From Frankia nepalensis (GTDB taxonomy: Bacteria > Actinomycetota > Actinomycetes > Frankiales > Frankiaceae), in NCBI RefSeq assembly GCF_016786325.1, contig NZ_JADWYU010000118.1, positions 1-36,786 of the forward strand: DNA of 36,786 bases. Direction: 5' to 3'. A model generated the notes under the pieces. It saw only the letters and a list, made by a program, of their open reading frames with translations, was not told where the DNA came from and did not search any database. Shown here piece by piece: positions 15,232 to 22,544 of the stretch (within the stretch, counting starts at the first letter, position 1; each line of letters opens with the position of its first letter). The translations under genes were made by a program, and so were the position numbers.

Positions 15232-16914
15232 ATGAACATCAGGATCCAGGGGGGCGGACGGCACGCGCGGGCCATCCGGCGGACCTCCACCGTCCTCGCC
15301 GCGCTGGCCTTGACGAGCGTCACCGCCGTCGCGTGCGGCTCGGACGACAGCTCCGACACCCCGGCCGCCGCCAGCGCCACGCCGGTCGCGGGCGGGAAGC
15401 TCACCTACGCGACCGTCCAGGAGCCGAGCTGCATCGACCCGGGCTACGACCCGAGCACGGTCACCGGCGTCATCGACCGCAACATCTTCGACTCCCTCGT
15501 CTCGCAGACCGCGACGGGCGAGACGAAGCCCTGGCTGGCGACCAGCTGGACGGTCTCCCCGGACGGCAAGACCTACCGGTTCTCGCTGCGTGACGGCGTG
15601 ACGTTCCACGACGGGACGGCGTTCGACGGCGCGGCGGTGAAGGCGACCTTCGACCACGCCGTCGACCCGGAGACGAAGTCGCTGTACGCCGCCGCGCTGC
15701 TGAGCGCCTACCAGGAGACCCGGGTGATCGACCCGCGGACCATCGAGGTGGTGCTCACGCGGCCGAACGCCTCGTTCCTGCAGAGCGTCGGGTCGCCGTT
15801 CCTCGGCATCCAGTCGCCCGCGTCGCTCGAGCGCTCCGCCGAGGAGCTGTGCACCAAGCCGGTCGGCTCCGGCGCCTTCACGTTCGTGAGCTGGACGAAG
15901 AACCGCGACCTGGTGCTGGCCAAGAACCCCGCCTACCAGTGGGCCCCGGACGCCGCCGACCACGACGGCCCGGCCTACCTCGACGGGATCACCTTCCAGT
16001 TCATCTCCGACGACACGGCCCGGTTCGGCGCGCTGACCTCCGGCCAGGTCAACGTCATCAACAACGTCCCGGCGGCGAACATCCGCGCGCTGAAGGCCAA
16101 CGGGTCCCTGCAGTACCTGCGCGCCGACTCGCCCGGCCTCGCCTACTCGCTGATCCTCAACACCGGCCGCGAGCCGCTGTCGGACGTGCGGGTCCGCCGG
16201 GCGCTGCTGCGCTCGGTGAACCTCGACGCGCTGGTCGAGTCGGTGTACTTCGGCGAGTACAACCGGGCCTGGAGCCTGCTGAGCCCGACCACGATCGGCT
16301 ACGACAAGTCCCTCGAAGGCACCTGGAAGTTCGACGCGGCGCTGGCGAACAAGCTGCTCGACGAGGCCGGCTGGACGCAGCGCGACGGTGACGGCTTCCG
16401 TACCAAGGACGGGAAGCGGCTGACCATCGTCTGGCGGACCGGCGCGCAGCTCGACCGGGACGGCCGCGGCGTCGTGGCCCAGGGCGTCCAGGCGGACGCC
16501 AAGAAGGTCGGCATCGACCTGCAGTACATCAGCGAGGACGTCGGCACCTTCAGCCAGCACATCTTCGCCGGTGACCTCGACATCTGGGGCGGCAACTACC
16601 AGCGGCCGGACGGCGACATCCTGCGGTTCGCGTTCGCCTCCGACCAGGGGATCACCAAGGGCGGCGGCAACCTGTTCGGCCTACAGGACCCCACCCTGGA
16701 CCGGCTGCTGAACGAGGCGTCGACGACCACCGACGAGGCGGTCCGGGAGAAGAACTGGGCCGACGCCCAGCAGTACGTGATCGACAACGCGCTGGCGGTG
16801 CCGCTCACCGTCGGGGCGAACCTGGTCGGCGCGTCGAACAAGGTGCAGGGCCTGCGCTTCGAGCAGTCCTCGAACCTGACGTTCTTCGACACCTGGCTGG
16901 ACCCGACGAAGTGA
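15232..16914 (+). CDS. ABC transporter substrate-binding lipoprotein (peptide/nickel family, SBP_bac_5)
   Basis: A 560-residue extracytoplasmic solute-binding protein. The twin-Arg-containing leader RHARAIRRTSTVLAALALT ends in VTAVAC, with lipid-acceptor Cys 35, then an Asp/Ser-rich tether. The mature part has the SBP_bac_5 landmarks TYATVQEPSCIDPGYDP, WTVSPDGKTYRFSLRDGVTF-HDG, SLILNTGREPLSDVRVRRAL, and a C-terminal ADAQQYVIDNALAVPL. ATG 15232 is preceded by AAGGAAG. It is the first gene of a four-gene transporter operon. The aby cluster as I recall it also has four ABC genes (abyF1-F4). Family members import oligopeptides or other small ligands; why the antibiotic cluster carries an importer-type system is not known. 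Confidence 0.93.
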   Translation: MNIRIQGGGRHARAIRRTSTVLAALALTSVTAVACGSDDSSDTPAAASATPVAGGKLTYATVQEPSCIDPGYDPSTVTGVIDRNIFDSLVSQTATGETKPWLATSWTVSPDGKTYRFSLRDGVTFHDGTAFDGAAVKATFDHAVDPETKSLYAAALLSAYQETRVIDPRTIEVVLTRPNASFLQSVGSPFLGIQSPASLERSAEELCTKPVGSGAFTFVSWTKNRDLVLAKNPAYQWAPDAADHDGPAYLDGITFQFISDDTARFGALTSGQVNVINNVPAANIRALKANGSLQYLRADSPGLAYSLILNTGREPLSDVRVRRALLRSVNLDALVESVYFGEYNRAWSLLSPTTIGYDKSLEGTWKFDAALANKLLDEAGWTQRDGDGFRTKDGKRLTIVWRTGAQLDRDGRGVVAQGVQADAKKVGIDLQYISEDVGTFSQHIFAGDLDIWGGNYQRPDGDILRFAFASDQGITKGGGNLFGLQDPTLDRLLNEASTTTDEAVREKNWADAQQYVIDNALAVPLTVGANLVGASNKVQGLRFEQSSNLTFFDTWLDPTK

Positions 16915-16964
16915 CGCGGCCGACCGCGGGAGCCCACCGCGCGAACGGCGCGGATTCCCGCCGC

Positions 16965-17020
16965 GCAAGGTCCACCGAATGAGGCCCACCGAATGAGGTC
17001 CATGGCATGAGGTCCACCAC
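16965..17020 (+). repeat. 14-bp tandem repeat duplicating the start-codon region, with two coupled mini-ORFs
   Basis: Four copies of a 14-bp unit (consensus ATGAGGTCCACCGA; copy 0 at 16965 lacks the ATG) run into the permease gene. Copies at 16979, 16993 and 17007 each begin ATGAGG. Because 14 is not a multiple of three, each ATG is in a different frame. ATG 16979 reads MRPTE then TGA (16994-16996). ATG 16993 reads MRSMA then TGA (17008-17010). Each stop overlaps the next start as ATGA, leading to the true start at 17007. Confidence 0.85.
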
Positions 17021-17942
17021 GTGGTGGCTGGCCCGGCGCCTCGCGCTCGCCGTCCTGGTCGTCGTCGGAGCGGCGACGGTGGCCTTCGGGGCCCTGCAGC
17101 TCGTTCCCGGCGACCCGGTGCACGTGATGATGGGCGGCGCGGCCCCGAGCGAGGAGGTCTACGAACGGACCCGCCACGAGCTCGGGTACGACCAGCCGCT
17201 GCCCGTCCGCTACGGCGAGTTCCTGGGCCAGCTGCTGCGTGGTGACCTCGGCCAGTCCTACCAGCTGCACCAGCCGGTGGCGGACGTGATCGGCAGCCAG
17301 CTGTGGCCGACCGTCCAGCTGGCGCTGGCCGCGTTCGGGCTCGCGTTCGTGGTGGCGGCGGCGCTCGCCGTCACCACGGCCGGGCGCCGGTCCGGGTGGC
17401 GACGGGTGGCGTCGGCCGCCGAGCTGCTGATGATCTCGACGCCTGGCTTCTGGGTCGGCGTGCTGCTGCTGACGTTCTTCTCGTTCCGGCTGCACCTGTT
17501 CCCGGTGGCCGGCGGCGACAGCCTGGCCGGGCTCGTGCTGCCCGCCGCCACCCTGGCGATCGGCCTGATCGGGGTGTTCGCGCAGGTCATGCGGGAGGGC
17601 CTGGAGCGGGCGCTGGAGCAGCCGTTCGTGCTCAGCGCCCGGGCACGCGGCACCGGGGAGACCGCGGTGCGGCTGCGCCACGCGCTGCGCCACGCGCTGA
17701 TCCCCATGGTCACCCTCTCCGGCTGGATCGTCGGCTCGCTGCTCGGCGGGGCCGTGCTGATCGAGACGATCTTCAGTCGGGAGGGGCTTGGGCGGATCAC
17801 CGCGACCGCCATCGCCGGGCGTGACCTCCCGCTGGTCACCGGCGTCGCGGTGGTGGCGGCGACGATCTTCGCTCTGCTCAACATCGCCGTGGACCTGCTC
17901 TACCGGGTCATCGACCCCCGGATGAAGGAGGTCGTCCGGTGA
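17007..17942 (+). CDS. ABC transporter permease, DppB/OppB type
   Basis: A 311-residue inner-membrane permease of the peptide/nickel family. The N-terminal helix (WWLARRLALAVLVVVGAATV) is followed by the periplasmic LVPGDPVHVMMGG motif. The EAA loop, with the pattern ARARGTGE...ALIPM, contacts the ATPase, and the C-terminus ends DLLYRVIDPRMK. About six membrane segments are visible. The start at 17007 lies at the end of a 14-bp tandem array with two 5-codon mini-ORFs coupled to it. Its stop overlaps a GTG (GTGA, 17939-17942) that would begin the second permease, although the frame there is interrupted. Confidence 0.93.
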   Translation: MRSTTWWLARRLALAVLVVVGAATVAFGALQLVPGDPVHVMMGGAAPSEEVYERTRHELGYDQPLPVRYGEFLGQLLRGDLGQSYQLHQPVADVIGSQLWPTVQLALAAFGLAFVVAAALAVTTAGRRSGWRRVASAAELLMISTPGFWVGVLLLTFFSFRLHLFPVAGGDSLAGLVLPAATLAIGLIGVFAQVMREGLERALEQPFVLSARARGTGETAVRLRHALRHALIPMVTLSGWIVGSLLGGAVLIETIFSREGLGRITATAIAGRDLPLVTGVAVVAATIFALLNIAVDLLYRVIDPRMKEVVR

Positions 17943-18065
17943 GCACCCCGGAGCTGACGACATCGAAGCTGGCCACATCGAAGCTGACCCCGTCGGAGCT
18001 GGGGGCGCCCGAGCTGGGGGCGTCCCGCCCCGAGGGCGCCGGCGCCGCGGGGGGGGCCGGCGGCC
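17939..18065 (+). other. Possible true N-terminal extension of permease 2, out of frame at a G8 run
   Basis: A GTG at 17939 overlaps the stop of permease 1 (GTGA), the usual sign of coupled translation. It opens a frame reading MSTPELTTSKLATSKLTPSE and an Ala/Gly-rich stretch. This frame is +2 relative to the permease domain. The two frames meet at a run of eight G (about 18049-18056). Removing one G would fuse them into a single permease with a repeat-rich cytosolic tail. As written, the permease must use the internal GTG at 18066. Confidence 0.5.
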
Positions 18066-18923
18066 GTGGCCGGCGTGGCGCGCCGATCCGCCGGGCGGGG
18101 CCGCCGGCGGATCGGCCCCGGCGTGGCGGTCAGCGCGCTGCTGGTCGCCCTGATCGCCCTGGCGGCGCTCTGGCCGGGCCTGCTCGCCCGGGCCGACCCG
18201 AACGCGGCGGAACCGGTCGACGCGCTGCTCGGGCCGAGCGGCGCGCACTGGTTCGGCACCGACCAGCTCGGCCGGGACGTGTACAGCCGGGTGGTGCACG
18301 GCGCCCGGGTGTCGCTGTTCATCGGCGTCGGCGCGACCGGCATCGCGCTGCTGCTCGGCTGCCTGATCGGGATGCTGGCCGCGACCTGCGGCCGGCTCGT
18401 CGACGAGATCCTGATGCGGATCACCGACGTGCTGCTGTCGTTCCCCGGGCTGCTGCTGGCCCTGCTCGTCGTCGCCATGCTGGGGCCGAGCAGCACCAAC
18501 GCGACCATCGCCATCGGCCTGTCCAGCGCGCCCGGGTTCGCCCGGCTGGTACGGGGCGAGGCGCTGGCGATCCGCGAGGCCGGCTACGTGCGCACCGCGG
18601 TCACGTTCGGCGCGGGGCGGGCCCGCGTGTACCTGCGTCACCTGCTGCCCAACGCGCTCACCCCCCTGCTGGTGCTCGCGCTGCTGAGCGTCGGCGCGGC
18701 GATCATCGCGGGCTCGTCGCTGAGCTATCTCGGCCTCGGGCCGCGGGTGCCCACCGCCGAGTGGGGCTCGATGCTGGCCCAGGGCAAGGACTTCCTCACC
18801 ATCTCCTGGGCGATGGCCGTCTTCCCAGGGCTCGCGATCACCGTGACCGTCATCGCCATCAACATCGTCGGCCGTGACCTGCAGCGGCGCTTCGAGGGGA
18901 GACACCCCGTTGGCCGATTCTGA
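18066..18923 (+). CDS. ABC transporter permease, DppC/OppC type
   Basis: A 285-residue permease partner of the preceding gene. After a basic N-terminus it has a first membrane helix (VSALLVALIALAALWPGLLA), the conserved HWFGTDQLGRDVYSRVVHGAR motif of DppC proteins (split here as HWFGTDQLGRD and VYSRVVHGAR), and the EAA loop FARLVRGEALAIREAGYVRTA. SSLSYLGLGPRVPTAEWG follows near the C-terminus. The start is uncertain: GTG 18066 has a G-rich sequence upstream that could serve as ribosome binding site, but a coupled GTG at 17939 lies in another frame across a G8 run (see separate entry). The end overlaps the ATPase gene by 14 bases. Confidence 0.88.
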   Translation: MAGVARRSAGRGRRRIGPGVAVSALLVALIALAALWPGLLARADPNAAEPVDALLGPSGAHWFGTDQLGRDVYSRVVHGARVSLFIGVGATGIALLLGCLIGMLAATCGRLVDEILMRITDVLLSFPGLLLALLVVAMLGPSSTNATIAIGLSSAPGFARLVRGEALAIREAGYVRTAVTFGAGRARVYLRHLLPNALTPLLVLALLSVGAAIIAGSSLSYLGLGPRVPTAEWGSMLAQGKDFLTISWAMAVFPGLAITVTVIAINIVGRDLQRRFEGRHPVGRF

Positions 18924-20964
18924 TCCGCTGCTCGCCGTGGACGACCTGCGGGTCTCGTTCGCCACCCGCGGCGGCCCGCTCGCGGCCGTGCGCGGGGTGA
19001 GCTTCACGCTGGCGGCGGGCGAGTGCCTCGCGATCGTCGGCGAGTCCGGCTCGGGCAAGAGCGTGACCGCCCGGGCGCTCGTCGGCCTGGTCGGGGCCGG
19101 CGCGGCCGTGTCGGCGCGCCGGCTCGAGCTCGCCGGGCAGGACCTGCTCGCCCTCGGCGAGCGGGACTGGCGCCGGGTCCGTGGCCGGCGGGTCGGGCTG
19201 GTGCTCCAGGACGCGCTGTCCTCCCTCGACCCGGTCCGGACGGTCGGCGCCGAGATCGCCGAGACCCTGGGCAACCATCGCCTGGTCCCCCGCTCCGCGC
19301 GGCCCGCCCGGGCGGTGGAGTTGCTGGCCGAGGCCAGCGTCCCGGAGCCGGCGCTGCGCGCCCGGCAGCGTCCGTTCGAGCTGTCCGGCGGGCTGCGCCA
19401 GCGGGCGCTGATCGCCTCGGCGCTCGCCGGGGAGCCGGCGGTGCTGCTCGCGGACGAGCCGACCACCGCGCTGGACGTGTCCGTGCAGGCGCAGATCCTC
19501 GACCTGCTCGCCGCGCGCAGGGCGGACGGGGTCGCGATCCTGCTGATCAGCCACGACCTGGCGGTCGTCGGCCGACTGGCCGACCGGGTCGCGGTGATGT
19601 ACGCGGGCACGATCGTCGAGGAGGGCGGCGTCGACGACCTGCTGCGCTCGCCGCGTCATCCCTACACCCGGGAGCTGCTCGCCGCCGTGCCGTCCGCGCA
19701 CGCCCGCGGCACCCGGCTGGCGGTCCACCGGGACGCGGCGGCGGCACCGGCCGTCGCCGCGCCGGACGCGGCCGGCTGCCGGTACGCGGCCCGTTGCCCG
19801 CTGGCCGAGGACCGCTGCCGCATGGCCGACCCGCCGGCGATCGACGTCGGGCATCCGGCGCCCGGCGCGGGGCTGTCCGCGGACGTCCCGCGCCCAGCGG
19901 CCGTGGATCTGGGTCTGCCGGCGGTCGAGAAAGGTCCGCCCGCGGCGGCGGCCGGCCCGGCCCGGGGCGGGGGAACGGCGGCCGCCGCCGTCGCGCATCG
20001 CGCCTGGTGCTGGCGGATCGACGAGCCATGGCCGGCCCCGCCGGCCGGCCCGGCCCGCGGCCGGGTACAGCACGCCGACGACGTCGTCATCGAGGTCGAC
20101 ACGGTCTGGAAGAGCTTCCGCGGCCCCGACGGGTCACGCAGGCCGGCCGTGCGCGGCGTGTCGTTCCAGCTGCGCGTGGGCGAGACGGTCGGCCTGCTCG
20201 GCGAGTCCGGCTCCGGCAAGAGCACGACCGCGGAGATGGTCCTGGGCCTGCTGGAGCCGGACGAGGGCGCGGTCCTGCTGCGCGGACGGCCCTGGTCACG
20301 GCTGGGAGAGTCGGCTCGGCGGCCGGACCGGCACCGGATCCAGCTCGTCCCGCAGGACCCGCTCGGCGCGTTCGACCCCCGCTACACCGTCGAACGGCTC
20401 ATCGGGGAGGCGCTGCGCGCGCCGGGCCGGCGGGCGGCGGCACGCCAGCGGGGCCGGATCGTCGAGCTGCTCGGCCTCGTCGGCCTCGACGCCTCGGTGC
20501 TGCCGCGGCGCGCCACCCAGCTCTCCGGCGGCCAGCGGCAGCGGGTCGCCATCGCCCGGGCGCTGGCTCCCGAGCCGGACGTGCTGGTCTGCGACGAGCC
20601 GGTGTCCGCGCTGGACGTGTCCATCCAGGCGCAGATCCTCGACGTGTTCGCCGACGTCCAGGACGCCCTCGGCGTGGCGATGCTGTTCATCTCGCACGAC
20701 CTGGGCGTGATCTACCACACCTGCGACCGGGTCCTGGTGATGCGGGACGGCGAGCTGCTGGAGCAGGGCGACGTCGAGCGGGTGCTGCGCGCGCCCGCGC
20801 ACGACTACACCCGGGCGCTGCTGGCGGCCGTGCCGCGCCTCGGCCCCGCCACCGGGCAGGTACCCGCCGGCTCGGGCGCCGGCGACGCCGCGCCCGCCGA
20901 CGGTCTCGGTGTCGGCTCCAATGTGGGCTTCGGTGTCGGCTCCGGCGTGGGCCCGCGCCGCTGA
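18910..20964 (+). CDS. Fused double ABC ATPase of the peptide transporter (DppD-DppF type)
   Basis: A 684-residue protein with two complete ABC domains. First domain: Walker A GESGSGKS (about residue 42), signature LSGGLRQR, Walker B VLLADEPTTALD. It ends in an oligopeptide-transporter C-terminal box with Cys pairs (GCRYAARCPLAEDRC). An Ala/Gly/Pro-rich linker (about 310-390) precedes the second domain: GESGSGKS, LSGGQRQR and VLVCDEPVSALD. The C-terminal tail repeats GVGS/GFGVGS. It drives transport by the two permeases. The start is TTG 18910, in the last codons of the permease gene, with GAGGGGAG upstream. This single fused gene replaces the separate DppD and DppF. Confidence 0.92.
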   Translation: MADSDPLLAVDDLRVSFATRGGPLAAVRGVSFTLAAGECLAIVGESGSGKSVTARALVGLVGAGAAVSARRLELAGQDLLALGERDWRRVRGRRVGLVLQDALSSLDPVRTVGAEIAETLGNHRLVPRSARPARAVELLAEASVPEPALRARQRPFELSGGLRQRALIASALAGEPAVLLADEPTTALDVSVQAQILDLLAARRADGVAILLISHDLAVVGRLADRVAVMYAGTIVEEGGVDDLLRSPRHPYTRELLAAVPSAHARGTRLAVHRDAAAAPAVAAPDAAGCRYAARCPLAEDRCRMADPPAIDVGHPAPGAGLSADVPRPAAVDLGLPAVEKGPPAAAAGPARGGGTAAAAVAHRAWCWRIDEPWPAPPAGPARGRVQHADDVVIEVDTVWKSFRGPDGSRRPAVRGVSFQLRVGETVGLLGESGSGKSTTAEMVLGLLEPDEGAVLLRGRPWSRLGESARRPDRHRIQLVPQDPLGAFDPRYTVERLIGEALRAPGRRAAARQRGRIVELLGLVGLDASVLPRRATQLSGGQRQRVAIARALAPEPDVLVCDEPVSALDVSIQAQILDVFADVQDALGVAMLFISHDLGVIYHTCDRVLVMRDGELLEQGDVERVLRAPAHDYTRALLAAVPRLGPATGQVPAGSGAGDAAPADGLGVGSNVGFGVGSGVGPRR

Positions 20965-21005
20965 GAGCCCGCGCCTCCCGCCGGCTGGCGGGCATCCCTC
21001 GTCGG

Positions 21006-21037
21006 CTTAGTCCGCCTTTAGCGCCTCCTCGGATTCT
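21006..21037 (+). promoter_or_regulatory. SARP-type operator and promoter (site 2, abyU operon)
   Basis: Heptamers CTTAGTC (21006-21012) and TTTAGCG (21017-21023) are 11 bp apart. Eight bases later comes GATTCT (21032-21037), a NANNNT -10. The ATG at 21044 follows seven bases after it, so the mRNA may be leaderless, although a GGAG is also present. The same layout occurs at 13147 and 32866. Confidence 0.7.
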
Positions 21038-21043
21038 GGAGCC

Positions 21044-21469
21044 ATGTCACAGCACCCCAGCGGTCTCATCGTCATCGGTCCCCTCACCGAGGTGACCACC
21101 GAGCTCAAGGTCGGCGACGGGGTTCTCGGCGCGCCGAAGGTCGGTGACTACGGCACGTACCAGGACGACCTGATCGACGCGGACGGCAACAAGATCGGCG
21201 AGGTGTTCGGGCGCGCCGAGGGCGTGTACCAGCGCCCGTCCGACGGCCACCTGTTCAGCTGGTACGTGGAGGACATCACCCTGCCCGGCGGCACGGCGGT
21301 GTACGAGGGGCCACTCGACGTCACCCTGGCGCAGACCGGAACCCCGGTGAAGGTGCCGATCGTCGGCACCGGCGGCAGGTACGAGGGCCTGCTCGGGACC
21401 CGCGAGGTCACCGTCGTGAGCCCCGATCGCTATGTCGACGTGAAGTTCGTGTTCTTCCCCGAGGTCTAG
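21044..21469 (+). CDS. abyU: AbyU-like spirotetronate [4+2] cyclase (Diels-Alderase), beta-barrel
   Basis: A 141-residue protein, the same length as AbyU of the abyssomicin pathway as I remember it, and alignable with it over most of its length. Shared blocks are VGxxGxxxDxLxDxxGxxIG, YxRPxDG, the near-identical WYVEDITL (YYQEDITL in AbyU) and GGRYEGLLG (SGRYLGLTG). The family is an eight-stranded barrel related to allene oxide cyclase that encloses the linear tetronate and catalyses intramolecular Diels-Alder closure. The pocket Tyr 76 of AbyU corresponds to Tyr 74 here, whereas AbyU Trp 124 appears to be Val 122. It is first gene of the abyU-A1-A2 operon behind a SARP-type promoter. The reaction is inferred from homology and context; the alignment was made from memory. 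Confidence 0.88.
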   Translation: MSQHPSGLIVIGPLTEVTTELKVGDGVLGAPKVGDYGTYQDDLIDADGNKIGEVFGRAEGVYQRPSDGHLFSWYVEDITLPGGTAVYEGPLDVTLAQTGTPVKVPIVGTGGRYEGLLGTREVTVVSPDRYVDVKFVFFPEV

Positions 21470-21473
21470 CCCG

Positions 21474-22544
21474 ATGAGCGGCCGTGAGGTTCAGCTGCGC
21501 TCGGTCGGCACCGCGCTGCCCGGGCCGGCGATCGACAACGCCACGCTCGCGCGGCGGTTCGGGGTCGGCGAGGTGTGGGAGCAGTGGGTCGAGGCGTTCC
21601 TCGGCACCCGCACCCGCCACCTGTCCGTCGACCTGTTCACCGGCGAGGTGGACGGGTGGCTGGCCGACCTGGGCGCGCTGGCCGGGCAGCGCGCCCTGGC
21701 CGCGGCGGGGGTGGCGCCCGGCGAGGTCGACCTGATCGTGCTCGCCACCTCCTCCCCCGACCAGCTGATGCCCGCCACCGTGAACGTCATCGCCGACCGG
21801 CTCGGCATCGACGAGATCCCGAGCTTCCAGCTCCAGTCCGGCTGCTCGGGCGCGCTGCAGGCGCTCGACCTGGCCCGCCAGCTGCTGCTGGGCGGCCGGC
21901 ACCGGACCGCGCTGGTGCTCGGCGGCGACGTGTCGGCCAAACAGTGGGACCTCACCGCCGACCCGCGCACGGTGCCGCAGGCCCAGCTCGTCAACGCCGC
22001 CATGTTCGGCGACGGCGTCGGCGCGGCGGTCCTCGGCGTCGACGCCGAGCCCGGCACGCAGCCCGGCACGCAGCCCGGCGCCGGCTCGGTGGTGCTGCGG
22101 GAGGTGCGGGTGCGTCTCGGCGGGCTGGGCCGACCGTCGGGGCACGTGGTCGAGTGGTTCGGCGTCGCCGACCGGCACCGGCTCGGCCCCGGCGTCGACG
22201 AGGACTACAAGGCCATCGAGCAGCTCGTGCCGGGACTCGCGGAGCAGGTGCTCGACGAGCTGCTCCACGACGTCGGCTGGAAGCGCTCCGACGTCGACTA
22301 CCTGCTGCCCCCGCAGCTGTCCGGCCGGATGACCGCGAAGATCGTCGAGACGCTGGCGGTCCAGGGGGCGGTGGAGGTCACCGTGGTGCCCGACGTCGGC
22401 AACACCGGCAACGCGCTGCCGTTCTTCCAGCTCGAGCGGCTGCTGCCGCGGCTTTCGCCCGGCGACCGGGCGGTGGCGCTGGCGATCGAGTCGAGCAAGT
22501 GGATCAGGTCCGCGTTCGCCCTGGAGAAGGTGGCGGCACCATGA
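21474..22544 (+). CDS. abyA1: KASIII-like tetronate-forming synthase (AbyA1/Agg1 type)
   Basis: A 356-residue 3-oxoacyl-ACP synthase III homologue. The active-site Cys is Cys 124 in LQSGCSGALQAL, and the Asn of the triad is in VGNTGN (Asn 310). The catalytic His of FabH, normally in a PHQAN-like motif, is Pro 280 in LLPPQLSGRM. In tetronate clusters this enzyme couples glyceryl-ACP to the finished polyketide chain, forming a C-C and an ester bond. A 12-bp in-frame repeat (22047-22082) inserts PGTQPGTQPG in a loop. The start lies four bases after the abyU stop, and the stop overlaps the next start as ATGA, so the three genes are coupled. Confidence 0.92.
   Translation: MSGREVQLRSVGTALPGPAIDNATLARRFGVGEVWEQWVEAFLGTRTRHLSVDLFTGEVDGWLADLGALAGQRALAAAGVAPGEVDLIVLATSSPDQLMPATVNVIADRLGIDEIPSFQLQSGCSGALQALDLARQLLLGGRHRTALVLGGDVSAKQWDLTADPRTVPQAQLVNAAMFGDGVGAAVLGVDAEPGTQPGTQPGAGSVVLREVRVRLGGLGRPSGHVVEWFGVADRHRLGPGVDEDYKAIEQLVPGLAEQVLDELLHDVGWKRSDVDYLLPPQLSGRMTAKIVETLAVQGAVEVTVVPDVGNTGNALPFFQLERLLPRLSPGDRAVALAIESSKWIRSAFALEKVAAP

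Noticed and set aside
16596-19610. A 1004-codon reverse-strand open frame across the ABC transporter genes
   Set aside because: It is the antisense shadow of GC-rich genes: Arg/Pro/Ser-rich, no ribosome binding site, no domain, and the forward genes have clear family motifs.
17007-20964. ABC operon as a dedicated antibiotic exporter
   Set aside because: The binding lipoprotein and DppB/DppC permeases are importer-type. An export role cannot be supported from sequence, so the direction is left open.
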